From NCBI RefSeq assembly GCF_900055185.1, contig NZ_FIZX01000001.1, forward strand, positions 806,001-870,000: 64,000 bases of DNA. Reading direction: 5' to 3'. A model generated the notes under the pieces. The model ran no database searches. It was not told where the DNA came from and saw nothing but the letters and a program-made list of their open reading frames with translations. The DNA comes from Grimontia celer. GTDB lineage: Bacteria; Pseudomonadota; Gammaproteobacteria; Enterobacterales; Vibrionaceae. Positions 8,604 through 17,572 of this stretch are shown piece by piece (positions within the stretch are counted from its first letter, which is position 1; each line of letters begins with the position of its first letter). The position numbers and the translations under genes were made by a program.

Positions 8604-11219
8604 ATGATTAACATTGAACTGCAAAACCTCGTGCGTCGCCTGGCGCCAGGCGTGAAATCTTCTCTGGAATCGGCGGCAGGCGATTGCATGTCGCGCACGC
8701 ATTATGCGGTTGAGCTTGAGCACTGGTTTTCTCAATTGCTGCAAGATACTAGCTTGGGCTGGCACTCAGCAGTGAGCCAAAGCAACGCTTCAAAAGATAC
8801 CCTTTTAGATGAGCTGGACAACAAACTGTCTAGCCTTGCCAGAGGTAATGACTCTGCGCCATCACTCTCCCCCAATCTGATTGAACTGATGAAAGATGGT
8901 TGGCTGCTGGCTTCTCTTAACCAATCTCAGGCAAGCGTTAACGAATTTCATGTGTTGTTGGTGCTTCAACAACGCATAGCCCAAAGCGCGTATAACGGTC
9001 CACTGAGCAACTGGATTTCAAATCTTTCGACCGAATGGCTAAAAGCGAAAGCGCAGGAAACGTCGAAAGGTAAATTGTCAGAGTCTTCTGCAAGTGGAAG
9101 CGCAGCAGCTCCTGAGATGGGAGAGGCAAGCACTGCGGCTCTGGATAAATACACACACAATCTCACTGAAGCAGCGCGAAATGGGAAACTTGATCCTATT
9201 TCAGGCCGCTCAAGTGAAATCAGAAAATCAATTGATATTCTTTGCCGTCGCCGCCAGAACAGCCCAATCCTCGTCGGTGACCCAGGTGTGGGTAAAACCG
9301 CCATTGTAGAAGGACTGGCACAGCAAATTGTCGATGGTAATGTGCCACCTGCACTAGAGAATGTAGAGCTTCGCAGTCTGGATCTTTCTTTGTTGCAAGC
9401 GGGCGCGAGCATTAAAGGTGAGTTTGAAAACCGCCTGAAAGATATCATCAACGAAATCAAACAATCCCCAACGCCAATCATCATGTTTATCGATGAAGCA
9501 CACACCTTGATTGGTGCCGGCGGTGCAGCAGGGCAAAACGATGCTGCAAACATATTGAAGCCAGCTTTAGCACGTGGTGAGTTTCGTTCACTGGCGGCCA
9601 CAACTTGGGCGGAATACAAACAGTATTTCGAAACCGATGCTGCATTGACCCGTCGCTTCCAAGTGGTTTCTGTGGGTGAACCAAATCAGGATGATGCCAT
9701 TCAGATGCTTCGTGGCGTCAAAGACAGTCTTGAAAAACACCATAATGTCAAAGTGATGCAAGAAGCGATTGAAGCGGCGGTAAGCCTTTCAATTCGTTAT
9801 CTCCCAGAGCGCAAACTGCCTGATAAAGCCATCAGCCTTTTGGATACAGCGTGTTCACGTATCGGTTTAAGCCAAAGTGCGACGCCGCAACAGTTAGAAG
9901 GACTCGCCGAACAAATCCGTTATACCAATAACGAAATTGAATCTCTGCGTCGTGAGTCTGCGCTGTGGTCTGTTGAAAACGACCAACTGTCAGCGGCAGA
10001 AGCTCGTCTGGTGTCTTTGCAAGAAGAACATGACGCACTGGAAAAACAGTGGGATCAAGAAAAGGCGTTGGTTAGCGCTATTCTCTCGCTACAGGATTCT
10101 CTCGACGAAAAATACCTGGCAGGTGAAGACATCACCAAACTGCCAGAGCGCAATGAGCTGGACCAGAAAATGTCCGAGCTTCACGAACTTCAGGGGGAGC
10201 AGCCTTTGGTGCTTCCTCAAGTGAACCAGCAGACTATCGCAGAGGTGATTTCACTATGGACGGGAATTCCTGTCGGCAACATGGTGAAAGAAGAAGTCGA
10301 CCGACTGATGAATCTGGAAACCCATATTGCAGATCGCGTTATTGGCCAGGTTGCACCGATTGATGAGATTTCCAAAGCGATCCGCATGTCCCGTGCTGGT
10401 CTGACGGATCCGCGCAAGCCGGTGGGTGTGTTCCTGATGTGCGGACCAAGCGGGGTAGGTAAAACGGAAACCGCTTTGGCGCTGACGGATCTGCTTTACG
10501 GCGGCGAACAGAACATCACCACGATCAACATGACCGAGTTTAAAGAAGAACACAAAGTTTCAATGCTTCTTGGTTCTCCTGCGGGCTATGTGGGTTATGG
10601 CAAAGGTGGTGTGTTAACAGAAGCAGTCCGTAAGAATCCTTACTCTGTTCTGCTGCTGGATGAAATGGAAAAAGCGCACCCTGGTGTGCATGACCTTTTC
10701 TACCAAATCTTCGATAAGGGGACGATCAGTGACAGTGAAGGCCGCGATGTCGATTTCCGAAATACCATCATCATCATGACATCTAATGCGGCTGATAGTG
10801 CCGTAGTGTCTGCATGTATTAATGGTCGTCCTACTATCCCTGAAGTCACCGAGCAAATCTTCCCTGAACTCCAGAAATTCTTTAAACCTGCGTTCCTTGG
10901 ACGTGCCACCGTGGTGCCTTATTTCCCGCTGAATGACGAAGAGATGGCGGCGATTGCCAAGCTGTCTCTGAAGCGCATTGAGAAGCGGGTAGCGGCACAT
11001 TATGGCGCAACGTTTGGTTACGAAGACGCGGTCATTGACCAACTGGTTCAGCAGAACAATTCGCCAGAGACAGGCGCACGTGCGATTGAGCAAATTATCA
11101 ATCGTACCTTGATGCCGGAGCTCGCCAATCAGTGCATTACCCGTATGAGTCTGGGTGAGCCAATCACTGAAATTAAGGTTCGCGCTGAAGGTAATCAATT
11201 TGGATTCGATATTTCATAA
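8604..11219 (+). CDS. tssH: T6SS sheath-recycling ATPase ClpV (TssH)
   Basis: ClpV is the AAA+ hexamer that dismantles contracted TssBC sheath. In 871 residues it has a Clp N-domain (about 1-160), AAA1 with Walker A G-D-P-G-V-G-K-T at 225-232 and Walker B I-M-F-I-D-E-A-H, a coiled-coil middle domain (about 420-520) and AAA2 with Walker A G-P-S-G-V-G-K-T at 614-621. All catalytic motifs look intact. A 10-bp perfect hairpin follows (11234-11260), after which the four unusual genes begin. Confidence 0.95.
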   Translation: MINIELQNLVRRLAPGVKSSLESAAGDCMSRTHYAVELEHWFSQLLQDTSLGWHSAVSQSNASKDTLLDELDNKLSSLARGNDSAPSLSPNLIELMKDGWLLASLNQSQASVNEFHVLLVLQQRIAQSAYNGPLSNWISNLSTEWLKAKAQETSKGKLSESSASGSAAAPEMGEASTAALDKYTHNLTEAARNGKLDPISGRSSEIRKSIDILCRRRQNSPILVGDPGVGKTAIVEGLAQQIVDGNVPPALENVELRSLDLSLLQAGASIKGEFENRLKDIINEIKQSPTPIIMFIDEAHTLIGAGGAAGQNDAANILKPALARGEFRSLAATTWAEYKQYFETDAALTRRFQVVSVGEPNQDDAIQMLRGVKDSLEKHHNVKVMQEAIEAAVSLSIRYLPERKLPDKAISLLDTACSRIGLSQSATPQQLEGLAEQIRYTNNEIESLRRESALWSVENDQLSAAEARLVSLQEEHDALEKQWDQEKALVSAILSLQDSLDEKYLAGEDITKLPERNELDQKMSELHELQGEQPLVLPQVNQQTIAEVISLWTGIPVGNMVKEEVDRLMNLETHIADRVIGQVAPIDEISKAIRMSRAGLTDPRKPVGVFLMCGPSGVGKTETALALTDLLYGGEQNITTINMTEFKEEHKVSMLLGSPAGYVGYGKGGVLTEAVRKNPYSVLLLDEMEKAHPGVHDLFYQIFDKGTISDSEGRDVDFRNTIIIMTSNAADSAVVSACINGRPTIPEVTEQIFPELQKFFKPAFLGRATVVPYFPLNDEEMAAIAKLSLKRIEKRVAAHYGATFGYEDAVIDQLVQQNNSPETGARAIEQIINRTLMPELANQCITRMSLGEPITEIKVRAEGNQFGFDIS

Positions 11220-11233
11220 CCGTCGAATCCGCC

Positions 11234-11260
11234 GGGCACCGACTTAGGAGGTCGGTGCCC
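11234..11260 (+). promoter_or_regulatory. Strong hairpin between clpV and the ATP-grasp gene
   Basis: GGGCACCGAC (11234-11243) and GTCGGTGCCC (11251-11260) form a perfect 10-bp stem with a 7-nt loop. The bases after it (AGTAAATAAG) are not a T-run, so it is not a standard intrinsic terminator. It marks a likely processing or mRNA-segment boundary between the sheath/baseplate genes and the following cassette. Confidence 0.55.
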
Positions 11261-11302
11261 AGTAAATAAGTTAGAAAAGTACCCAAGCAGTAAAGGAAGT
11301 AT

Positions 11303-12469
11303 ATGAGCGCAAAGGTATTCAACCCACAGCAGTTAACGTGGATTAAGGAACAGGTGAAGATTGCAGTTGTCTGTGGCAGCGAAAAAAGCTGTGCGGAAAA
11401 CTACATCTATGAAAACCTGAGCCCGCGCTCGACTAAAACTTATCGACGGGTAGCAGAAGACATTGCAGAGACGTTAGAAGAAGTAGGTTTCAAACACGTT
11501 TCTCTGCTGGAAGAAAACATCTATTTGCCTCAACAGCTCAAAGAAAATCGGATTGATGTCGTGTTTTCGAACAGTGGCGGACTTCAGGGTTACGATTCCA
11601 TGTGCCATCTGCCGTCGATGCTGGAAATGCTCGGTGTACCTTACATCGGCCATGCACCAATGACCGCAGGTTTGTTGGACAACAAACTGCTATTTAAAAA
11701 CGAGCTTTCTGCACTCGGTATCCCGACGGCACCTTTCATTACCCTTGAACCGGGCGAGTTGCTTGAAAAAGGCGCACATCAGCGAGCGCTGGATTACATC
11801 GACAGTGAATTTGGTGAAGGTTACATCGTTAAACCTATTAGCGGCCGGGCTTCCATTCACGTTTATACGGTGTTTGACCGCACCGAGCTGCAAGCTGTTG
11901 TCGATAACATTCATCAAGCCACTAACAATTCTGTTTTGATTGAACCTTATCTCTCTGGGCCGGAGTTTGTTGCTGCGGTGGCGGGTTCTGTGCTGTATCG
12001 CGATGGTGGATTATCCGACATAGAAGCACCGTTCGTGTTTTCGGTTACAGAGCGCGTGTTGTCAGACGATGAGCTGATTTTTACCTCTATGGATCAGCGT
12101 CCTATTACCAAAGACAGACTCAAGACTGTGACAGACGAGGAGTTGAGAGCGGATATCGTCGCAATTGCACGCCAGATATTTCAGTCATTCAATCTGCACA
12201 CATTGATTCGCGTTGACCTCAGGATGGATGGCAAAGGACGACTGTTTGTACTTGAAGCCAATCCTAAGCCTGACCTCAAGCTACCAAAAGGAAGTGAGAT
12301 AAACCTGGTTGCTTTTGGACTCGATAGAGAGGAGATGAGTTATCAGGAACTCATTCAGTCATTGGTGTTTAACCGTCTCCAATATCTTTATCAGGAGCGC
12401 CCCGCGACGGTAACTCATTGCCTGAATGCAGACTTTGCACTTCTTTCAGTAAAAGGGGAGTGTGAATGA
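11303..12469 (+). CDS. ATP-grasp ligase resembling D-Ala-D-Ala ligase
   Basis: This 388-residue cytosolic protein has the ATP-grasp layout of D-alanine-D-alanine ligases, which join two amino acids by way of an acyl phosphate. Visible parts: a Rossmann-like start (I-A-V-V-C-G-S), the S-G-G-L-Q-G-Y block followed by L-G-V-P-Y-I-G-H (about residues 96-122), the D-N-K-L-x-x-K helix, an ATP-binding I-V-K-P strand, I-E-P-Y-L-S-G-x-E, and the Mg-binding C-terminal R-V-D-L plus L-E-A-N-P. The usual Ddl loop (G-S-S-x-G-V) is replaced by S-G-R-A-S-I-H-V, so the substrate may differ. The start is supported by AAAGGAAG before the ATG. It is the first of four coupled genes; ATGA joins it to the next one. 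It is unlikely to be the housekeeping Ddl (inference). Confidence 0.8.
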   Translation: MSAKVFNPQQLTWIKEQVKIAVVCGSEKSCAENYIYENLSPRSTKTYRRVAEDIAETLEEVGFKHVSLLEENIYLPQQLKENRIDVVFSNSGGLQGYDSMCHLPSMLEMLGVPYIGHAPMTAGLLDNKLLFKNELSALGIPTAPFITLEPGELLEKGAHQRALDYIDSEFGEGYIVKPISGRASIHVYTVFDRTELQAVVDNIHQATNNSVLIEPYLSGPEFVAAVAGSVLYRDGGLSDIEAPFVFSVTERVLSDDELIFTSMDQRPITKDRLKTVTDEELRADIVAIARQIFQSFNLHTLIRVDLRMDGKGRLFVLEANPKPDLKLPKGSEINLVAFGLDREEMSYQELIQSLVFNRLQYLYQERPATVTHCLNADFALLSVKGECE

Positions 12470-14679
12470 GCCAATTGATTAGAAACAGCCGTGTTCTCTT
12501 CGGCATTCTCCTGGTGAGTTTGTCGCTGTTTATGATCATTGTTGTTGGCTACGCACAGACGTTAAAAAGCTATCAAACTCAAACCCGTGAAGCGATTCAG
12601 GCGCAGGCGGAAGTCGCCAAACTCAACATCGAACAAATCTTGAGCTCAGGTGTGCCACTTCATGATATTGCTGGTTTGAATACGCTGTTGTCACCGATTG
12701 CAGACACAGATCCTTCCGTGGTTGATCTTCGATTAACCTCTGGTGAAACAGAGCTTTACCGATACACCAACAGCGTGATTGAAGGAAACCTCATCACCAT
12801 TCCGTTGAACAATAAGTTCTCAAGGGTGGGTGCGTTAGAAATTCTTCTCAGTGATGCGCCTATAAAGTCCAAGGTAGATAACAGTTTTTCAGTGATGCTT
12901 TGGGTGGCTCTGATTTTATTGGCGCTGTTTATCTGGTCGGTGGCGTTAAACCAAAGCGGCTCACGCTATCTGAAAAGCTTCTCCGTGGTGTTTCTCACCA
13001 TGACTTTGTTGGTGGTTGGTCTGGTGACAGTGCTGCTCAAACAGAGTCTGGAAAATAAAGCCGATGCGATGGCTGACATTATCGGGCACCGCCTTGCGCC
13101 AGTGATGCAGGCTGAAATCTCTCCACTGCTGGTGAGCGGTGTCGATGACATGCTGGCGGACTTTATTCATTCGAACGAAGAAATTGCGTCACTGACAGTA
13201 ATGGTCAGGGGCGAGCAAGTCGCGCAAAGCTTAGACAACGATGGCCTACAATGGGCTTCTCAATTTGCCAGCTATGAAAGTGTGGATGCACACAACAACG
13301 CTATCCGGATAGCCTTCCACCCCGAAGTGCTGCTTGAGCAGTTGCTCCATGTTCTGAAAAGCTTTGGCATCCTGTTCGGTGGTTGTGCATTTGTTTGCTT
13401 TGCGTTTGTGAAGCTTCTTAGCCGTGAAGAAAAAGCCATTCAACCAGAAGATGTGTTGGATAAAATCAAACCATTGATGCTGATGACAGTTTTGATGGAA
13501 GCGCTGATGGCGCCGATTCTGCCTGAGTTTATCGAACAGGCAGCGCTGGCAGCAGGTTACTCTGAAGCATCAGCTTCTATCTTCTTCTCACTGTATTTCT
13601 TGGGCTTCACCTTGACACTCCTGCCGGCATCGAAGTTGACAGCATTTGTCGATAACAAACGCATCCTGACTTACGGCATTGTGCTTTCCGCAGTGGGCAG
13701 TCTTGCGCTGGTAATGAGCGACCATTTTGCCACCTTACTGGCGGCGCGGTTCGTGTCTGGTATTGGTCAGGCCGCCGTATTTATCGCAGTTCAACAGTAC
13801 ATCCTGACCTACAGTGGCACCCACAATAAAACTCAGGCGACCGGCATTATTGTGTTTTGCTTCAACGCCGGATTCATTGCAGGTGCGGCATTTGGTGCTC
13901 TGCTCGTCGATATGATGAGTGTGAACGGTATCTTTATGCTTTCTGCATTGATTGGCCTTGGCATGTTCTTGTTTGCACAGTGGCTGCCTTCCATTCAGTC
14001 GCAAGCATCTGTTGTCGAAGGAGAGTCCCGTACCAAGGTGGTTATTGATGCGGCTCGCGAACTTAGCCGGGAATCAAAACGCTTCCTTACTCATGGCTCC
14101 TTTGTGCGTACGCTCCTGTTTGTCGGGATCCCGGCAAAAATGCTACTGACAGGTGTGGTTTTCTTCGCGGTACCGTTGCTGCTTTCACAGCAGATGATCG
14201 CCAGTGAAAGCATTGGTCAGGTGTTGATGGCTTACGCCATTGCGGTGCTCTTTATCAGTGGGAAAGCTGCACCGATGATAGACAGAAGAGGCAGTGCTAA
14301 GTTGTCCTTAAGTCTGGGCGGTTTACTCACCGCTGTTGCTTTGGTGCTGTTGGGTTGGGGACTTGATGGTGAATCATCGTATACCGTCGCATTTGCCACG
14401 ATTGGAATGCTAGTTCTCGGCTGCGCTCACGGGCTCATTAACGCACCTGTCGTTACTCACATCGTCAATCATGTTTCTTCGGATGAAGAGAGCTCAGCAG
14501 CAGCAACCTATCGATTCCTTGAACGGTTCGGCCATGTAAGCGGTGCAATTTTAGTGGGCGGCTTGTTTGCTGTTGTCGGTATTCAATCCACATTTATCGC
14601 GCTCGCCATTTTCTTTGTTGTAGCGGCTTTGCTCACGCACTTCCTTGATTCTGAAAAATTGATGGAGGTGAAACTGTGA
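12466..14679 (+). CDS. MFS transporter fused to two periplasmic sensor-like segments
   Basis: The 737-residue inner-membrane protein has two parts. Residues 1-320 hold four membrane helices (about 10-30, 141-161, 171-192, 297-318) that enclose two periplasmic segments of about 105 residues (31-140 and 193-296), an arrangement typical of sensory Cache/PAS-like input modules. Residues about 332-737 are a 12-helix major facilitator domain of the drug/metabolite efflux kind, with A-A-R-F-V-S-G-I-G-Q after helix 3-4 and D-R-R-G near the mid loop. No kinase, HAMP or GGDEF output is present, so the sensing part may gate the transporter directly. It overlaps the ATP-grasp gene and the next gene by four bases each. 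Confidence 0.8.
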   Translation: MSQLIRNSRVLFGILLVSLSLFMIIVVGYAQTLKSYQTQTREAIQAQAEVAKLNIEQILSSGVPLHDIAGLNTLLSPIADTDPSVVDLRLTSGETELYRYTNSVIEGNLITIPLNNKFSRVGALEILLSDAPIKSKVDNSFSVMLWVALILLALFIWSVALNQSGSRYLKSFSVVFLTMTLLVVGLVTVLLKQSLENKADAMADIIGHRLAPVMQAEISPLLVSGVDDMLADFIHSNEEIASLTVMVRGEQVAQSLDNDGLQWASQFASYESVDAHNNAIRIAFHPEVLLEQLLHVLKSFGILFGGCAFVCFAFVKLLSREEKAIQPEDVLDKIKPLMLMTVLMEALMAPILPEFIEQAALAAGYSEASASIFFSLYFLGFTLTLLPASKLTAFVDNKRILTYGIVLSAVGSLALVMSDHFATLLAARFVSGIGQAAVFIAVQQYILTYSGTHNKTQATGIIVFCFNAGFIAGAAFGALLVDMMSVNGIFMLSALIGLGMFLFAQWLPSIQSQASVVEGESRTKVVIDAARELSRESKRFLTHGSFVRTLLFVGIPAKMLLTGVVFFAVPLLLSQQMIASESIGQVLMAYAIAVLFISGKAAPMIDRRGSAKLSLSLGGLLTAVALVLLGWGLDGESSYTVAFATIGMLVLGCAHGLINAPVVTHIVNHVSSDEESSAAATYRFLERFGHVSGAILVGGLFAVVGIQSTFIALAIFFVVAALLTHFLDSEKLMEVKL

Positions 14680-15818
14680 GAACCTTGATATCCACTATTT
14701 GCCTTTTGCTGTTGGTGTCCTTTTCTTCATTGGCGAGTGACAACTGGCCCGATTGGTTGGGAGATACAGTGAAACAATCAGCGGGAAATGACTGGCGTTT
14801 TAGTGGCGATCCTGAGTCACTGCAAATTCTTCCTGCCCGTGAGAACCCCAAAATTTGGGTATTGGTATCCCGAAAAGCAGCATCCTACGACACAGCATTG
14901 AAGACGATGCTTCAGGTCTACAAACAAGAGTTTGATGCAGTGTCGTTCCATGTCGTGAAATTGCCAGCTGCGTCTACTGACCTTAATGCTTTGCTAGAGA
15001 ACGCTGAGGCGAATGCAGACTTACTTTATACCGTCGGTTCAAAAGCAACAGTAGCGGTGAGTAAGGCATACCAAGGCGGAGAGTTACCCATTGTTTCGGT
15101 AAATGCCAAAGACCCGGTATTGATGGGATTGGTGGATACCTATGAAGGCACAGGCAGTAATTTTGCTTACACCTCGCTGAATCTTCCTGCCAACGTCACT
15201 TTGAGCTTCTTGCTCAAGTACATGCCAGACCTTTCCCAAATTGGCGTGCTGTACGCGCGAACTAATGCTTCTGCTTATCTCACCCAATTTCTGCCGCTTC
15301 AGAAAGAAGCTGAAATGCGCGGTATCCGTGTATTGGCGATGGAAGTTGACGAAGCCATCGAAGACCAGACTCTCAGCACGGTGATGGAAGCCGAAATTCA
15401 CGCCATGAAAACGCAGGATCCGGATCTCAGTCAGTCTCTTTTGTGGCTGACAGGTAGTTCCAGCCTTCTGTCCCGCGTGGACGAAATCAATCAACAATCT
15501 TCGGGCTTACCTCTTTTGACTGTGGTGCCCGAAGCCGTCAGCGGCAATGAAAACAGTGCTCTGATGTCTGTCGGCGTAAGTTTTGTGAACAACGCGCACC
15601 AAGCCGCACTTTATGGCATCCGTATTCTCCGTGATGGAGAAGCTGCTGGCAGTCTTCCTGTTGGCGTGATTTCACCGCCAGATATTTCCATCAGTTTCCG
15701 ACAAGCCAAAAGACTGGGTAAGCCAGTGCCTTTGGTGTTGCTTGAGATGGCAAGTGATGTGTATGCGGACGATGGAAGAGCAATTCGTTCTCAGGGCATG
15801 AGTATGGAGAAACAATAA
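14676..15818 (+). CDS. Periplasmic binding protein, ABC_sub_bind family
   Basis: This 380-residue exported protein begins with a signal peptide (charged start, hydrophobic stretch to about residue 18, cut after S-S-L-A-S). It has the type 1 periplasmic binding fold of the ABC_sub_bind family (PF04392-like): A-D-L-L-Y-T-V-G-S-K-A-T, then P-I-V-S-V-N-A-K-D-P, then I-G-V-L-Y-A-R-T. Members bind amino acids or other small molecules, or act as sensor inputs. No ABC permease or ATPase is in the cassette. The GTG start overlaps the preceding stop codon, so it is translationally coupled to the sensor-MFS gene. Confidence 0.78.
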   Translation: MRTLISTICLLLLVSFSSLASDNWPDWLGDTVKQSAGNDWRFSGDPESLQILPARENPKIWVLVSRKAASYDTALKTMLQVYKQEFDAVSFHVVKLPAASTDLNALLENAEANADLLYTVGSKATVAVSKAYQGGELPIVSVNAKDPVLMGLVDTYEGTGSNFAYTSLNLPANVTLSFLLKYMPDLSQIGVLYARTNASAYLTQFLPLQKEAEMRGIRVLAMEVDEAIEDQTLSTVMEAEIHAMKTQDPDLSQSLLWLTGSSSLLSRVDEINQQSSGLPLLTVVPEAVSGNENSALMSVGVSFVNNAHQAALYGIRILRDGEAAGSLPVGVISPPDISISFRQAKRLGKPVPLVLLEMASDVYADDGRAIRSQGMSMEKQ

Positions 15819-16574
15819 ATGGGGGCGTGGAAGCAACCAGTGAAACGAATCAATACAGCAGCGAAATGGCTAACACTGACCGCTTGTGTCGTCGCATCTT
15901 CTCCAGCAATAGGGGCGAAGGCGCCCGACCGTTTATTGCTGACAACGCAAGAGTGGTTTCCGTATCAATATCAGGAAGACGGTGAGCTTAAAGGGCCGGG
16001 CATTGATGCCGTGAAATGCGTGATGAAGGAAATGAAACAGCCTTATCAACTCACGATGACGAAGTGGGATAAAGCGCAGCTGATGGTTGAGGTTGGCAGC
16101 CAGCATGGCTTCTTCCTGGCCTCTCAAAATGCGATTCGGGATACGTACGCTGTGTTTTCAGAGCCATTGGACGAACAGAATTGGAGTTGGGTTTTCCTCT
16201 CTGATTCAACAGATGTAGGCAGCGATAAATTCAAAGAGCACGTTGAAGTCGCAGCGCTTTTTGGCTCCAACAAATGGTTTTGGCTACACAAGCAAGGTTA
16301 CAAAGTCGAGCGTAAACCCCGCTCTGCAAAGGCAATGCTCGATTTACTGTTGAACGGCGAAGTTGGCGCAATACTCGCCAATGACGCTGTGATTGACGAA
16401 ACAATAAAACAACAAGGTGTCAGCTATCGGGCGATTTCTAGAAAGCGGGTAAAGAGCAACCCGCTAGGTGTTTATTTCTCACGCAACTTTGTAGAGAAGT
16501 ACCCGCAGTTTATTGACACATTTAATTCTTCTGCCAAGAAATGTATGGGATCAGGCTATGCCGCTATCAATTAG
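15819..16574 (+). CDS. Periplasmic binding protein, SBP_bac_3 type
   Basis: This 251-residue protein has a long signal peptide (hydrophobic core about residues 17-31, A-I-G-A cut site) and a short family-3 solute-binding domain, as in amino-acid binding proteins: Q-E-W-F-P-Y-Q-Y near the start, the D-A-V-K-C-V helix, and the A-I-L-A-N-D-A-V hinge region. Its start directly follows the previous stop, and its end overlaps the tagH start by 17 bases. Like its neighbour it has no cognate permease, so a role as ligand-delivery partner of the sensor-MFS protein is possible (inference). Confidence 0.75.
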   Translation: MGAWKQPVKRINTAAKWLTLTACVVASSPAIGAKAPDRLLLTTQEWFPYQYQEDGELKGPGIDAVKCVMKEMKQPYQLTMTKWDKAQLMVEVGSQHGFFLASQNAIRDTYAVFSEPLDEQNWSWVFLSDSTDVGSDKFKEHVEVAALFGSNKWFWLHKQGYKVERKPRSAKAMLDLLLNGEVGAILANDAVIDETIKQQGVSYRAISRKRVKSNPLGVYFSRNFVEKYPQFIDTFNSSAKKCMGSGYAAIN

Positions 16575-17571
16575 GATTATTAGCTCGCCCTCTGGTGAGA
16601 CCGTTTCAGAGTGGAATAAACAGTTCCCCGAAGAAGGCGGGGAAATTGGCCGCGCTTATGGCTCAACACTCCAACTGAGTGACGCGAGCCGTGAGATTTC
16701 CGGCACCCATGCCGTTATAAAAAAATCACCACGTGGCTATCAGGTGATGGACAGTAGCACTAATGGTTTGTTTATCAACGGTGCTCCCCAACCACTAGGG
16801 AAGGGCAATCAAACCACACTCAGTGATGGTGATGTGCTGAATGTAGGTCAGTATCGCCTATTGGTGTCTTGCTTTGTGCCGGAACAAGCAGCCATCTCAA
16901 GAGAAGCGAGTCTGGCTGGCACGCAATCAGTACCTTTCAGTGATGACCCATTTGCCAGCAGTGCTGCGGCTGATATAGGGGAAGCACCGGTAAGGCCTGC
17001 ACCGACATTCTCTCCCAATATGGGAGGACAATCGTTCCAGCCATCTCAATCTAGTCAACCACAGTCCAATGGATTCAGCGCTGATTTTGGCTTCTCTCCA
17101 TCTTCCGACCTTCACGGAGACGATCCGTTTCAGCAGGCACCTGAACCACAGCAAAAGCGCGCCTCCTCGCCACAAGATCTAATGAAGGATTTTACGGATG
17201 ATCCTTTCGGCGACGATGAATCAGGGGAAAGTTTTCCAAGCTTCACGGCGACACCGGAAGACGTTTTTGAGCCAGTGGGTAACAACCATTCTTCATTAGC
17301 AGAGTACCTGACGCCTCGCGAACATGAGCAACAGTGCGTTGAAAAAGCCATGGAGCTTGCCTTTGCCCGTTTACTGGAAGAAATGTCGCCAGATTCACTG
17401 GAGCATATGTTCAATGACCTTGTGCGGCCTTCGTTTTTCGGGCGGAAACCAAAGTACTGGGACATGTACAAACGTTATTTCCAGCGACAAGTATCGAATA
17501 GGGATTGGCAAATCAAGTTTGGTGCATATTTTCAGGAATCCTACCGCCTGCTGAAGATGGGAGAGAAATAA
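16558..17571 (+). CDS. tagH: T6SS FHA-domain protein TagH/Fha
   Basis: TagH proteins read phosphothreonine marks and control T6SS assembly, usually with a PpkA-type kinase. The 337-residue protein has an N-terminal FHA domain (about residues 25-100) with G-R-A-Y-G-S, the S-x-x-H/T-H-A-V motif (I-S-G-T-H-A-V) and S-T-N-G-L-F-I-N-G. A disordered linker rich in Ser, Pro, Gln and Asp-Pro-Phe repeats follows, then a conserved C-terminal domain (about 240-337). The start at 16558 was chosen because the FHA domain begins there at once; a longer frame would extend deep into the preceding gene. It is translationally coupled to the binding-protein gene. Confidence 0.88.
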   Translation: MPLSIRIISSPSGETVSEWNKQFPEEGGEIGRAYGSTLQLSDASREISGTHAVIKKSPRGYQVMDSSTNGLFINGAPQPLGKGNQTTLSDGDVLNVGQYRLLVSCFVPEQAAISREASLAGTQSVPFSDDPFASSAAADIGEAPVRPAPTFSPNMGGQSFQPSQSSQPQSNGFSADFGFSPSSDLHGDDPFQQAPEPQQKRASSPQDLMKDFTDDPFGDDESGESFPSFTATPEDVFEPVGNNHSSLAEYLTPREHEQQCVEKAMELAFARLLEEMSPDSLEHMFNDLVRPSFFGRKPKYWDMYKRYFQRQVSNRDWQIKFGAYFQESYRLLKMGEK

Positions 17572-17572
17572 G

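Noticed and set aside
8966-9619. 217-codon frame on the minus strand inside clpV
   Set aside because: It lies wholly opposite a conserved AAA+ domain and has no ribosome site or recognisable protein; an antisense shadow.
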